Origin: Roseburia sp.
GTDB taxonomy: Bacteria > Bacillota > Clostridia > Lachnospirales > Lachnospiraceae
Assembly (NCBI GenBank): GCA_022771695.1
Contig: JALEKJ010000057.1
Coordinates: forward strand, 62,001 to 126,000
DNA: 64,000 nucleotides
Direction: 5' to 3'
In this document: positions 33,072 through 43,312 of the stretch, in pieces
Position numbering within the stretch: position 1 is the first letter of the stretch
How the letters are laid out: every line of letters starts with the position of its first letter
Notes under the pieces: model-generated
Seen by the model: the letters and a program-made list of their open reading frames with translations, nothing else
Database searches by the model: none
What the model was told of the DNA's origin: nothing
Made by a program: the position numbers and the translations under genes

Positions 33072-33146
33072 GAGAGGCGGCTTGGATGCCGGAGGGCATT
33101 TGAAGATAGATAGAAACCATATTACACAAAAGAAAGGAAAAAAGTT

Positions 33147-34088
33147 ATGACAGAGATTTTATGGTCGTTGGTATTATTGGTAATAGGATTTGTTTTATTG
33201 ATTAAGGGAGCAGATTTCTTTGTAGAAGGAAGTTCCTCGGTGGCGAAGATGTTAAAAGTGCCGTCTATCATCATCGGACTTACCATCGTGGCGATGGGGA
33301 CGAGCCTTCCGGAATGCGCGGTCAGTATCACGGCATCCATGACGAACAACAACGCGCTTGCAGTCAGTAATGCGGTTGGTTCTAACATCTTTAATCTGAT
33401 GGTAGTCTGTGGATTCTGCGCACTGTTTAACCCGCTGGCTGTGGATAAGAGTACACTGAAAAAAGAGTTTCCGTTTTCTATGATTTGTGCAATACTGCTT
33501 TTGGTCTGTGGCTATATCGCAATGGAATTGGGAAGAGTAGACGGTCTGATTCTTCTGGTCTTGTTTGTCTGCTTCCTGGTATGGATGGTTCGTTCCGCGT
33601 TAAAAGCAAGAGCAGAGGCTTCTGATGAGGAGTATGAAGTACTTCCGGTGTGGAAATGTATTGTGTTCATTCTTGGTGGTATCGTTGCAATCAAATTCGG
33701 CGGAGACTTCGTTGTAGACGGGGCATCTACCATCGCTGCGAAGATGGGACTCAGCCAGAACTTAATCGGTCTTACGATTGTGGCCTGCGGAACCAGCCTT
33801 CCGGAGCTTGTGACATCCGTCGTCGCAGCCAGAAAGAATGAGCTTGATATGGCACTTGGCAATGTCATCGGTTCAAATATCTTTAATATCTTGTTGGTAC
33901 TTGGCGTTGCGGCAACCATCAGCCCAATCGTATTTATTATGGAGAACGTAATTGATATCGCAATCTTGACGGGAATGAGCTTGATTGTGTGGGCATTTGC
34001 GTGGACAAAGCAGAAACTTGACAAAAAAGAGGGCATCATCATGCTGCTGATGTATGCGGTATACCTGGTATATATCTGCATCCGCTAA
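33147..34088 (+). CDS. CaCA-family Na+/Ca2+ antiporter
   Basis: GTSLPECAVSITASMTNNNALAVSNAVGSNIFNL and GTSLPELVTSVVAARKNELDMALGNVIGSNIFNILL alpha repeats. Confidence 0.93.
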   Translation: MTEILWSLVLLVIGFVLLIKGADFFVEGSSSVAKMLKVPSIIIGLTIVAMGTSLPECAVSITASMTNNNALAVSNAVGSNIFNLMVVCGFCALFNPLAVDKSTLKKEFPFSMICAILLLVCGYIAMELGRVDGLILLVLFVCFLVWMVRSALKARAEASDEEYEVLPVWKCIVFILGGIVAIKFGGDFVVDGASTIAAKMGLSQNLIGLTIVACGTSLPELVTSVVAARKNELDMALGNVIGSNIFNILLVLGVAATISPIVFIMENVIDIAILTGMSLIVWAFAWTKQKLDKKEGIIMLLMYAVYLVYICIR

Positions 34089-34096
34089 CAAATGAA

Positions 34097-34684
34097 GGAA
34101 ATGCTGTCGTACAAGATAATTTTAAGTCCCATAATTCTTATTATCGGAACATTTGTTAGACCACATTTCCGTGAAACAAATTTCAAAATCTTTTCGAGCT
34201 AAATCCGAGAATTTTAGAACCTGCTTCTGAAATTATGTTCCGTGTCTCTTTCGCCGGAAGAACATCCCGCGGGAAATGTCCGTGCAGATGAAGACAAAGT
34301 CGAGAACTTTCTAGTCACTCTAAGGAGGCGCGCTCACAGACGATATAAAGCCTTGCTGCGGAACTCGATGCGTCCTCACATTTAAAACACTGTAGGACGC
34401 ATCTCAAACAGTCCTCGCGGCGGCTACGTTTAGCTCGCGCGCCTCGTAAGAGTGACACGAAAAACCTCGAAAAATGTCTTCATGCTGACGGACATTTCCC
34501 GCGGGGTGTACTGGCGTCGAAAAGACAGGGATGAAAACATCTTTCAGAAGCGGGTTCGTAAAAATTTCGGATTTTGTGAGATGATTTTGAAATTTTGTTT
34601 TCACCGGAAATGTGGTATGACATAACCTCTCATAATAAGAATTATGGGACTTTCAAATAATCTTTGTGCGGCAGCATTTTCTAT
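34097..34684 (+). repeat. Long imperfect inverted repeat (~585 nt, arms ~270 nt), candidate structured RNA or MITE-like element
   Basis: Left AAGTCCCATAATTCTTATTAT / right ATAATAAGAATTATGGGACTT; left CCCGCGGGAAATGTCCGT / right ACGGACATTTCCCGCGGG; apical GATGCGTCCT / AGGACGCATC. Confidence 0.9.
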
Positions 34685-34752
34685 TGTTGCCGAAACAGAA
34701 AATAGAGGTTATACTAGCAGTATGTCGGAGTATATTTTAGGAGGTAGAAAAC

Positions 34753-35124
34753 ATGGGATTTTTTGATGAGTTGACGGAGTCATTGACAACCGCGGGCAGA
34801 GATGTTTCACAGAAGGCAAAAGAGGTGTCAGAGATTGCGAAGCTAAAGCTGGATATCAAGTCGAAAGAGGACTATGTGCAGAAACAGTATGCAGCACTTG
34901 GTGCAGCATACTTCGAGAAACATAAAGACGAAGAAGGAATTGAAGAGGCAGAGCAGTTCTTCCTGATTAAAGAGGCTCTTGGTGAGATTGAGCGCATGAG
35001 AGCGGAGGTACTTAAATTGCAGGGAGCAGCAGAGTGTCCGAAGTGTGGCGTAAAGATGCCGGAGGGAGCAACCTTCTGTAGCAACTGTGGTGCAAAAATG
35101 AACGACATGTACGAGGAAGAGTAA
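34753..35124 (+). CDS. Small zinc-ribbon protein
   Basis: CPKCGVKMPEGATFCSNCGAKM C-terminus. Confidence 0.85.
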   Translation: MGFFDELTESLTTAGRDVSQKAKEVSEIAKLKLDIKSKEDYVQKQYAALGAAYFEKHKDEEGIEEAEQFFLIKEALGEIERMRAEVLKLQGAAECPKCGVKMPEGATFCSNCGAKMNDMYEEE

Positions 35125-35136
35125 AGGAGCATCACA

Positions 35137-36486
35137 TTGAGAGAAAATAAGATTTTTAGTACGCGTGCAGGCGCATATGTAAAAGCATATGCGCCCTTCT
35201 TTCTGGTTGCCTCTGTCGGTCTTTTATACCATCTTCTGATGCAGCCGATGGGGGGAGACGATATTTTCTTTTCCGAGGCGACAAAGGATGCGTCGCTGTG
35301 GGAATACCTGTCGCACCGCTATCTGAACTGGACTTCGCGTGTAGTGTCTGAGTTCATTCTGGTGAATGTGATTCAAGTGCCGATTGTATGGAGAGTGATT
35401 AACTTCCTGATGTTTGCGACATTCCCGATGATGTTTGCGAAGCTGTTTGGTGACAGCGAGCTGATGCGTTGGTGTGGTGCCGGAGCCGTTTTGATTTTTC
35501 CGTTTCACGATATGGGAACGGCGGGATGGATTACCACTACGGTCACACATTTTTGGCCGCTCTGGGGCATCTTTTTTGTGGGACTTCTCATAAAAAAGAT
35601 GGCGACAGAGGAGCACATCCATCCGGCAGAGGCGGTGCTTGGCGTATTTGTCTGTGTCATGACGGGAAGCCATGAGCAGTATGCGGTCATTATGGCCGTG
35701 ATATTTGTACTCTATGGCGTTTATCTGTGGCAGCAGAAGAGAAAACCTGCATGTCTGCCGCTTTTTGTGGCGCTCGTACTCGTTGTGGCGGTATCCTTGC
35801 TTGTGATTGTGCTTTGTCCGGGGAATGCCGGACGCAATGCGGTCAGCCTTGCCGATTTGCCGATTTATGCGACCTTTGGCTTTGGTGATAAGCTTTATCT
35901 GGGGCTTCTAAGCATCGAGCGTGTCTTTATTGCAAATGCGGATGCCGTATTTTTGGCGGTAACACTTATCTGGACGATGCTTGTGTATCTTAAGACGAAC
36001 GATTATAAAAAGACTCTGATTTCCGGCGTGCCGCTCTTGATTCTGTTTGGTCAGACGGTTGTGCGGACGGCATATCCGGGACTTTCGGGATTGTTTGTAA
36101 TACCGGAGCAGATTTTAGAGTGGAGCTGGAGCGAACTTTCGACCTGGATACCGATGGTGTATCTGGCACTTGCGGTTGCCGCGATGATATACGCGCTGTA
36201 TCAGCTTTTCGGGGAAAATCTTTATGCGTACATCTGTGTGCTGATTCTGCTTGGCTGCGGATTTGGCGCAGGCATGGTGCTTGGCTTCATGGCGACGATT
36301 TATGTTTCCGGTGAGCGTGTATATGCGCCGCTGTATGCAATTTTGCTTCTCGTGACACTATTTGCAGTATATAAACAGCGAGAGACTGTGGCTAAGAGTA
36401 TCCGGCAGACGAGCGGGAAACTGGTGCTCTCGGTGCTCGGGCTGATGTGTCTGGTAAACATATTTTTTATTACCCTGTCCGTATAG
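35137..36486 (+). CDS. Polytopic membrane protein (DUF6056/glycosyltransferase-like)
   Basis: Many TM segments; MQPMGGDDIFFSEATKD N-terminal motif. Confidence 0.65.
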   Translation: MRENKIFSTRAGAYVKAYAPFFLVASVGLLYHLLMQPMGGDDIFFSEATKDASLWEYLSHRYLNWTSRVVSEFILVNVIQVPIVWRVINFLMFATFPMMFAKLFGDSELMRWCGAGAVLIFPFHDMGTAGWITTTVTHFWPLWGIFFVGLLIKKMATEEHIHPAEAVLGVFVCVMTGSHEQYAVIMAVIFVLYGVYLWQQKRKPACLPLFVALVLVVAVSLLVIVLCPGNAGRNAVSLADLPIYATFGFGDKLYLGLLSIERVFIANADAVFLAVTLIWTMLVYLKTNDYKKTLISGVPLLILFGQTVVRTAYPGLSGLFVIPEQILEWSWSELSTWIPMVYLALAVAAMIYALYQLFGENLYAYICVLILLGCGFGAGMVLGFMATIYVSGERVYAPLYAILLLVTLFAVYKQRETVAKSIRQTSGKLVLSVLGLMCLVNIFFITLSV

Positions 36487-36501
36487 CGGACAGGGTTTTT
36501 T
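36472..36501 (+). terminator. Rho-independent terminator overlapping the stop codon
   Basis: ACCCTGTCCG-TATAG-CGGACAGGGT + T-run. Confidence 0.85.
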
Positions 36502-36671
36502 GTGCAACAGGAAATTCCTTCCTATTGCATAAAAGCACTGCGTGCATAGATGCGCAGAATGCACGTTTTATTATCGGGGGCGTAAAGAAATTAATACATT
36601 GACAAACAAAAAGTATGCGTATATGATAATTGCAAGAAGAGCACAATGATGAAGAGGGGAGGCGTCGAAAT

Positions 36672-37247
36672 ATGGGAAGAATCAATGAGCGCGGTGCCGG
36701 AAGGAAGCCGGTATTGAAAGAGGAAGAGATTGCCCGGATTAAGGAGCGCCATGCCGGGGGAGAGACACTTACAGCTTTGGCACAGGAATATGGCGTATCC
36801 AGACAGACGCTTTCGGCATACCTGAATCCCAAGAATCCGGACACAGAGCAGATTTGTGCGACGATTAAGAAGTGGATGAAATTAAACCGCCGCTTTCGCG
36901 GTATCAATGCGGCAGATTATACCATGCGGATGGATTATATGTGCGAAGACGAATGCTGTACCGTAATTCTCGTGGATTTTCGGAATGAGCGGATTGTGGT
37001 GCAGAATGAGACAGATGATATCATTCATCGGGCATTCGGCATCAAGGCGAAGCCGACGTGGGAGGATTTCATGGAATTTCTGGAGAGCCGATGTTTTCCG
37101 CGGACGAGAGACCATCTGCGTCTGGTGCTTGAGGATGTGGGTGTGGACAGCTATGACCCGCTTGCCATTGTGGAGAAGACGAAGGGACGCATGGCGGAGG
37201 ATTTGCAGTGGATTAAGATTACTTATCTGGCGCCCACGGCACGGTAG
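36672..37247 (+). CDS. HTH-domain protein, possible regulator/antitoxin partner of the adjacent kinase-like gene
   Basis: Resolvase-like HTH (GETLTALAQEYGVSRQTLSAYL) fused to an uncharacterised domain. Confidence 0.6.
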   Translation: MGRINERGAGRKPVLKEEEIARIKERHAGGETLTALAQEYGVSRQTLSAYLNPKNPDTEQICATIKKWMKLNRRFRGINAADYTMRMDYMCEDECCTVILVDFRNERIVVQNETDDIIHRAFGIKAKPTWEDFMEFLESRCFPRTRDHLRLVLEDVGVDSYDPLAIVEKTKGRMAEDLQWIKITYLAPTAR

Positions 37248-37302
37248 CAGCCGTAGTATAGCAACGATTACAAGGCAGGAAAGTGTTTACAGGGGGTATG
37301 TG

Positions 37303-38142
37303 ATGCAGACGATAGAAATTTACACAGAGCAGATTCAGACCGGAGAAGCACATTCGTCAAAGGGGAACCAGCTTAAGTGGGAGCAGGGCGGCTGGTGGTA
37401 CAAGGCAGATGCTTTCGGCTACGAGAGCCTTGCCGAGGTCGTGGTGTCGCACCTTTTACAGAAATCGAATCTCACAGAGACGGTAGCGTATGAACCGGTG
37501 TTGATTCGCTATAAAGGCACGGAATATCGCGGTTGCCGTAGCCGGAACTTTCGCAGGGAAAAAGAAGAACTTATTCCGTTAGAGCGCTTGGCAAGAAGCT
37601 ATACAGGCTTTGGGCTGGCAAGACAGTTGGCGCATATGTCAGAGGTCAGGGAGCGCATCGGTTATGCCAAAGAGCTAGTGCGCAATGTCACGGGACTTGA
37701 GGATTTCGGAGTGTATCTGACGAAGATGTTGGAGATTGACGCATTTTTCTTGAACGAGGACCGTCATACGAACAACATTGCGCTACTGTATGACACGCAG
37801 ATCAGAGAGTATCGATTCTGTCCGTTTTTTGATATGGGATTGTCGCTGTTTTCGGATACCAGAGAGACATATCCATTAGCGCTTGATTACGAGGAGTGCT
37901 GTAAGAAAATTACAGCGAAGCCTTTTCATAGAGATTTTGATGAGCAGCTCGATGCGGCGAATGAACTGTACGGATGCTATCTTAAGTTTGAAATGGCAGC
38001 AAATCGGATTGATCGGGTAGTGGAGGAGATAGAAGAGAAGTACAGAGGCGGACAGGAGGAAAGCTGGTACACGGATGAGGAGACCAAGCGTGTACAAAGC
38101 GTGCTACGTTACCAAGCGAGGAAGTATTCATACATGTTTTGA
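37303..38142 (+). CDS. HipA/CtkA-like Ser/Thr kinase fold protein
   Basis: Catalytic loop FLNEDRHTNNIALL, metal-binding FFDMGLSLF; internal start of ORF 36985..38142. Confidence 0.7.
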   Translation: MQTIEIYTEQIQTGEAHSSKGNQLKWEQGGWWYKADAFGYESLAEVVVSHLLQKSNLTETVAYEPVLIRYKGTEYRGCRSRNFRREKEELIPLERLARSYTGFGLARQLAHMSEVRERIGYAKELVRNVTGLEDFGVYLTKMLEIDAFFLNEDRHTNNIALLYDTQIREYRFCPFFDMGLSLFSDTRETYPLALDYEECCKKITAKPFHRDFDEQLDAANELYGCYLKFEMAANRIDRVVEEIEEKYRGGQEESWYTDEETKRVQSVLRYQARKYSYMF

Positions 38143-38214
38143 GGCAATTCCTTGACTTTCCGCCATTTCCGTGCTAATCTTAGGAAAGTTAAAAAACAAA
38201 CACGAAGAAAAAGA

Positions 38215-38500
38215 GAGTACATTTATCGGAACTTTACAGAGAGATTTCCGTTTGCTGAGAGGGAATGAGGAAAGATAATTGGAAGATGGCTTTGGAGTGG
38301 CAGGGATGAATAAGCCCTGACGGGACCGCCTGTTACAGCGGAGGATATTAAAGCAGTGCAAAGCGTCGGCGAAGGCTTGCGCACAGGATGCGGACTGCGG
38401 AGATGTTCACAGAGGTTCGGACTGTGAGGTTCGGGCGAATGGAAGTGGTACCACGGGATAATATGTCTCGTCTTCTCGAAAAAGAAGACGGGACTTTTTT
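38215..38500 (+). ncRNA. T-box leader of metG
   Basis: GAAGTGGTACCACGGGATAA T-box sequence, terminator GTCTCGTCTTCTCGAAAAAGAAGACGGGACTTTTTTT, upstream of an aminoacyl-tRNA synthetase. Confidence 0.9.
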
Positions 38501-38520
38501 TATAAAGAAAGGAGCTTATT

Positions 38521-40530
38521 ATGAGCAATAAAGGAAAGTTTTATATGACGACAGCGATTGCCTACACCTCCGGCAAACCGCATATCGGAAACACTTACGA
38601 AATCGTGCTTGCAGATGCAATCGCACGTTACAAGAGAGCAGAGGGTTATGACGTCTATTTCCAGACGGGAACGGACGAGCATGGTCAGAAGATTCAGGAG
38701 AAAGCCGAGAAAGCCGGTATTACGCCGAAGCAGTATGTGGACAATGTAGCCGGAGAAGTAAAGCGTATCTGGGATTTGATGAACACCTCCTATGATAACT
38801 TTGTTCGTACCACAGATGAGGACCACGAGAAGCAGGTGCAGAAAATTTTCAAGAAGCTGTACGATAAGGGCGATATCTATAAAGGTGCTTACGAGGGACT
38901 TTACTGTACACCTTGCGAATCCTTCTGGACAGAATCCCAGCTCGTGGATGGCAAATGTCCGGACTGTGGCCGTGAGGTACAGCCGGCAAAAGAAGAAGCA
39001 TACTTCTTTAAGATGAGCAAATATGCAGACCGTCTGATTGAGCACATTAATACGCATCCGGAGTTCATTCAGCCGGTATCAAGAAAAAATGAGATGATGA
39101 ACAATTTCCTGCTTCCAGGTTTACAGGACCTTTGCGTGTCGAGAACCTCTTTTTCTTGGGGCATTCCGGTAGACTTCGACCCGAAGCATGTCGTTTATGT
39201 ATGGCTTGACGCGCTGACAAACTATATCACAAAGATTGGATATGATGCAGACGGTGACAGCACGGAACTGTTCAAAAAGAACTGGCCGGCAGACCTTCAC
39301 TTGATAGGAAAGGATATTGTCCGCTTCCATACGATTTACTGGCCGATTTTCCTCATGGCACTGGATTTGCCTCTGCCAAAGCAGGTGTTCGGACACCCGT
39401 GGCTCTTGCAGGGCGGCGATAAGATGAGCAAGTCCAAAGGAAACGTTATCTACGCAGACGATATGGTAGACCTGTTCGGTGTGGATGCGACACGTTATTT
39501 CGTGCTTCATGAGATGCCGTTCGAGAATGACGGTATCATCACCTGGGACCTTGTCATTGAGCGGTTCAATTCCGACCTTGCAAACATTCTCGGAAATTTG
39601 GTAAACCGTACTGTTTCCATGAGCAATAAATATTTTGACGGCGTAGTGGCAAGCACCGGCGTGACAGACGAAGTGGACGCTGACTTAAAGGCAGTTGTGA
39701 CAGGTGCACGAGATAAAGTTGCAAAGAAGATGGAAGATTTGCATGTCGCAGATGCCATCTCAGAGGTATTCGCAGTGTTCCGCCGCTGCAATAAGTATAT
39801 TGACGAGACAGCGCCTTGGGTACTTGCAAAGGATGAGGCGAAAAAGGACCGCCTGAGTGAGGTATTATATAATCTGGTGGAATCCATCACAATCGGAGCA
39901 TCACTTTTGGAGAGCTTCTTGCCGGAGACCGCAGAGAAAATCGCAGCACAGCTTAACACAAGCCTGCGCAGCTTCGATGATTTAGATAAATTCGGTCTGT
40001 ACGAGAGCGGCAAGAAAGTTGTGGAGAAGCCGGAAATCTTATTTGCGCGCTTAGACCCGAAGGAGATTTTGCCAAAGGTTGAGGCGATTAAAGAAGCACA
40101 GAAAAAGGAGTTCGAGGCAGAGCAGCGCGCACTCGGAGAGCTGCCTGACGTAACAGAAGGTGCAGCAGAAGGAGATGCGGCAGTGATTGATATCGAGCCG
40201 AAGGCAGAGATTGAATATGATGATTTTATGAAGATGCAGTTCCAGGTTGGCGAGATTATTGCCTGTGAGGCAGTGGAGAAATCGAAAAAGCTTCTCTGTT
40301 CTCAGGTAAAAATCGGAAGTCAGGTAAAACAGATTGTGTCCGGTATCCGCAAGTACTACACACCGGAGGAGATGGTCGGCAAGAAGGTAATGGTTCTTGT
40401 GAACTTAAAACCTGCGAAGTTAGCCGGCGTGCTCTCTGAAGGTATGCTGCTTTGCGCAGAGGATGCAGAAGGCAATCTTGCATTAATGACACCGGAGAAG
40501 GCGATGCCGTCCGGAGCAGAAATCTGCTAA
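38521..40530 (+). CDS. metG: Methionyl-tRNA synthetase
   Basis: TTAIAYTSGKPHIGNTYEIV, MSKSKGNVI, C-terminal tRNA-binding domain. Confidence 0.97.
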   Translation: MSNKGKFYMTTAIAYTSGKPHIGNTYEIVLADAIARYKRAEGYDVYFQTGTDEHGQKIQEKAEKAGITPKQYVDNVAGEVKRIWDLMNTSYDNFVRTTDEDHEKQVQKIFKKLYDKGDIYKGAYEGLYCTPCESFWTESQLVDGKCPDCGREVQPAKEEAYFFKMSKYADRLIEHINTHPEFIQPVSRKNEMMNNFLLPGLQDLCVSRTSFSWGIPVDFDPKHVVYVWLDALTNYITKIGYDADGDSTELFKKNWPADLHLIGKDIVRFHTIYWPIFLMALDLPLPKQVFGHPWLLQGGDKMSKSKGNVIYADDMVDLFGVDATRYFVLHEMPFENDGIITWDLVIERFNSDLANILGNLVNRTVSMSNKYFDGVVASTGVTDEVDADLKAVVTGARDKVAKKMEDLHVADAISEVFAVFRRCNKYIDETAPWVLAKDEAKKDRLSEVLYNLVESITIGASLLESFLPETAEKIAAQLNTSLRSFDDLDKFGLYESGKKVVEKPEILFARLDPKEILPKVEAIKEAQKKEFEAEQRALGELPDVTEGAAEGDAAVIDIEPKAEIEYDDFMKMQFQVGEIIACEAVEKSKKLLCSQVKIGSQVKQIVSGIRKYYTPEEMVGKKVMVLVNLKPAKLAGVLSEGMLLCAEDAEGNLALMTPEKAMPSGAEIC

Positions 40531-40552
40531 TATTATGAGTTAAGAGAGAATG

Positions 40553-40583
40553 AAAGCAGCGTGCGGTGCACGCTGCTTTTGTT
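40553..40583 (+). terminator. Rho-independent terminator after metG
   Basis: AAAGCAGCGTGC/GCACGCTGCTTT + T-rich. Confidence 0.8.
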
Positions 40584-40740
40584 TTATAAAAAACTAACAA
40601 ATAAGCATCTTTTGTCCGATGTATATAGTAGTGACAAGATATATGCCAAAGAGCGAGTAGGTCACCCAAGCGATGACATATGCAAAATATATGGGATAGG
40701 AACGGATTCCTATCGCGCTGCATTCAGGGAGGAATGAGTT

Positions 40741-41616
40741 ATGGAAACCACGATAAACGGGGCTGCGAGAAGCATGAACACGCAGTCTGCAATGGTGGGC
40801 ACACTCACCATTAAGAATACGAACAATCCGCAGGCGCGGATGTCGGCACTTTGCAGAACGGACAGCAAGACAAAGACGAAAAAGCAGCTCAACTATAATC
40901 ATAAAGAGATTTCGGGACAGTTACTGCGGGCGAAAAAAGCGCAGAATGCGGCAAATGTGCTGACGCGGGCAAAAAGTAAGCTTGCAACGTTACAGCGTCA
41001 GGCGGGAACCGGTCAGTACGATACCAAAGAAATCGCAAACGCGCTGGCGCATGCCAGACGGATGGTGCGTTGTGCACAGCTTAAGGTGCGCAATCTGCGG
41101 GAAGAGGAACAGGAGCAAAAGGCACATAAGCGGGAAAACGGTGCACATGAGCAGCAAAAACAAAATGAAGTAAAGCGTAGAGTGGCACAGAAAGAGCGTG
41201 AGATAAAGAGCAAAGTCACCATCGAGGAGATGCAGGAAGCCGCAAGAGAGAAGCGTAAGCGCAATGAGATGGTGCAGAAACGCCGTATGCACCGCAATCA
41301 GGAGCAAAGCCGCATCAACGAGGCGGATATGAAATATATCAAAGGACAGATGGAGAATAACCGGGATGCGGGCAGCTATCCATCTTCCGGTTGTGCAGTA
41401 CTTGACCTCAGCATGGAAGCGGCGGCAATGGCAGAAGTACAGATGTTAGCGCAGGCTCAGCAAGAGATAGAAGCCGAAGTGGAGGCAGAGGTGGCGGCAG
41501 AAATAGCGATGGGGGATGTCGGTGCAGCAGTCGGAAACAGCACTTCATCCGCCGGAAGTTTGGATGCGGGAGCATCCAAAGCAGAGGTCGGCGGTGCGGT
41601 AGATGTATCGGTTTAA
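40741..41616 (+). CDS. Hypothetical coiled-coil protein
   Basis: Long charged helical region, complete ORF; function unknown. Confidence 0.65.
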   Translation: METTINGAARSMNTQSAMVGTLTIKNTNNPQARMSALCRTDSKTKTKKQLNYNHKEISGQLLRAKKAQNAANVLTRAKSKLATLQRQAGTGQYDTKEIANALAHARRMVRCAQLKVRNLREEEQEQKAHKRENGAHEQQKQNEVKRRVAQKEREIKSKVTIEEMQEAAREKRKRNEMVQKRRMHRNQEQSRINEADMKYIKGQMENNRDAGSYPSSGCAVLDLSMEAAAMAEVQMLAQAQQEIEAEVEAEVAAEIAMGDVGAAVGNSTSSAGSLDAGASKAEVGGAVDVSV

Positions 41617-41635
41617 GTTCGGCTGTTTGAATGCT

Positions 41636-43144
41636 CTATTTTTTTCGAGATGCGTGCTTTTTCTCATAGGAACGAATAAACGTTAGCACACCAAGCAGCA
41701 GTACCACTCCGGTAATCACGGTGATATACACATTTTCTGTGATACCGGCAACGATGTAGGCGATAAAGCAGCAGCACGCCACCGTCAGTGCATATGGAAG
41801 CTGTGTGGCAACATGGTTGACATGATTGCACTGTGCGCCTGCGGATGCCATAATCGTCGTGTCTGAAATCGGAGAAATGTGATCTCCGCATACGGAGCCG
41901 GCGAGGATAGCGGCAATCGAGATGACCAAAATCCTAGAATCCGCAGGGAAAACAGCCGTAACGATTGGTATCAGAATACCGAAGGTTCCCCAGGAGGTAC
42001 CGGTGGAGAAGGCGAGTCCCACACCGATTAAGAACAACACTGCCGGGAAGATGGCACCTGCAACGGTGCTTCCCTCCAACGCATTGTATACAAAGGTTCC
42101 TGCTGCCAGCTTGTCGCTGCAGAAACCGCTGAGTGTCCATGCCAAAATCAGGATTAGGATGGCTGAGACCATCATTTTAAAGCCCTGCGGAATACACTCC
42201 GCAAAATCGTTAAAGGAAATGACCTTCCTCGGCAGATACAGGATAAATACAAAAACCAGCGTAAAGAAGGAGCCTAACACCAATCCCATGGATGCATCAC
42301 AGTTTGCGAATGCGCTGATAAAAGGTTCGCCGTCGAAGAAGCCACCGGTATATACCATACAGGTGATGCAGCTTGCAATCAGAAAGATAACCGGAAGCAC
42401 CAGATCCAAAACCGTTCCTTTGGGAGAAATAATATTCTGGCGCACATTTTCGTACTCATTTTTGCCGCTGAATAAATCGCCGTTTTGGGCATTTTCTTCA
42501 AACTTTTTCATCGGACCGTAATCAAATCCCGTGACTCCCATGTAAATGACCATAAGAATCGTAAGCCATGCGTACAGGTTGAATGGAATCGTCTGCAAAA
42601 ACAGAGAAAATCCATCGCCCTCCGTATAACCGGTAACGGCAGCAGCCCAACTGGAAATCGGCGCGATGATGCAGATTGGTGCAGCAGTTGCATCGATGAT
42701 ATAGGCGAGCTTCGCTCTGGAAATCTTTTGACGGTCTGTTACCGGGCGCATGACGCTTCCGACAGTCAGACAGTTAAAATAGTCGTCAACGAAAATTAAA
42801 GCACCCAGTCCGAAGGTAGAAAGCAGAGCGCCGGACTTGGTCTTAATCTTGGAATTTGCCCATTTCCCGTAGGCAGCGGAGCCGCCCGCACGCGTCATCA
42901 GTGCAACAATGATTCCTAAGAATACAAGGAAAATCAGAATACCGATATTCCAGGGGTCTCCCAGCTTTTCCATCATTACGGAGAAAATGGTCTCTACGGT
43001 GGAAATTGGGTTAAAGTTTGTATACAGCAGAGAACCGGCTAAAATTCCGATGAACAGTGACAAATACACTTCCTTTGTAAGCAGGGCAAGCACAATCGCA
43101 ATGATTGGCGGAAGTAATGCCCAAATAGTTCCGACAAAATTCAT
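41636..43144 (-). CDS. NhaC-family Na+/H+ antiporter
   Basis: GTSWGTFGILIPIVTAVFP, SVCGDHISPISDTTIMASAGAQCNHVNHVATQ. Confidence 0.9.
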   Translation of the reverse strand: MNFVGTIWALLPPIIAIVLALLTKEVYLSLFIGILAGSLLYTNFNPISTVETIFSVMMEKLGDPWNIGILIFLVFLGIIVALMTRAGGSAAYGKWANSKIKTKSGALLSTFGLGALIFVDDYFNCLTVGSVMRPVTDRQKISRAKLAYIIDATAAPICIIAPISSWAAAVTGYTEGDGFSLFLQTIPFNLYAWLTILMVIYMGVTGFDYGPMKKFEENAQNGDLFSGKNEYENVRQNIISPKGTVLDLVLPVIFLIASCITCMVYTGGFFDGEPFISAFANCDASMGLVLGSFFTLVFVFILYLPRKVISFNDFAECIPQGFKMMVSAILILILAWTLSGFCSDKLAAGTFVYNALEGSTVAGAIFPAVLFLIGVGLAFSTGTSWGTFGILIPIVTAVFPADSRILVISIAAILAGSVCGDHISPISDTTIMASAGAQCNHVNHVATQLPYALTVACCCFIAYIVAGITENVYITVITGVVLLLGVLTFIRSYEKKHASRKK

Positions 43145-43194
43145 AGTGACTCCTTAATAATCATAATCAGTAGTTGCAAATAACATGCAGGAAA

Positions 43195-43225
43195 AAAGAC
43201 TGTCAGTATTGACAGTCTTTTCTTG
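43195..43225 (-). terminator. Hairpin terminator between ABC operon and nhaC
   Basis: AAGACTGTCA GTAT TGACAGTCTT with T-runs on both strands. Confidence 0.8.
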
Positions 43226-43312
43226 TGATACAAGTATATATGATTTTTGTTAAAAAGGAAACAAAAATTTAAAAAATCTACAATTTTTCTTTACAGTGGT
43301 GCAGTGCGCACT

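Noticed and set aside
34404-34604. ORF 34404..34604 minus
   Set aside because: Lies in the arm of the long inverted repeat; better explained as non-coding structured sequence.
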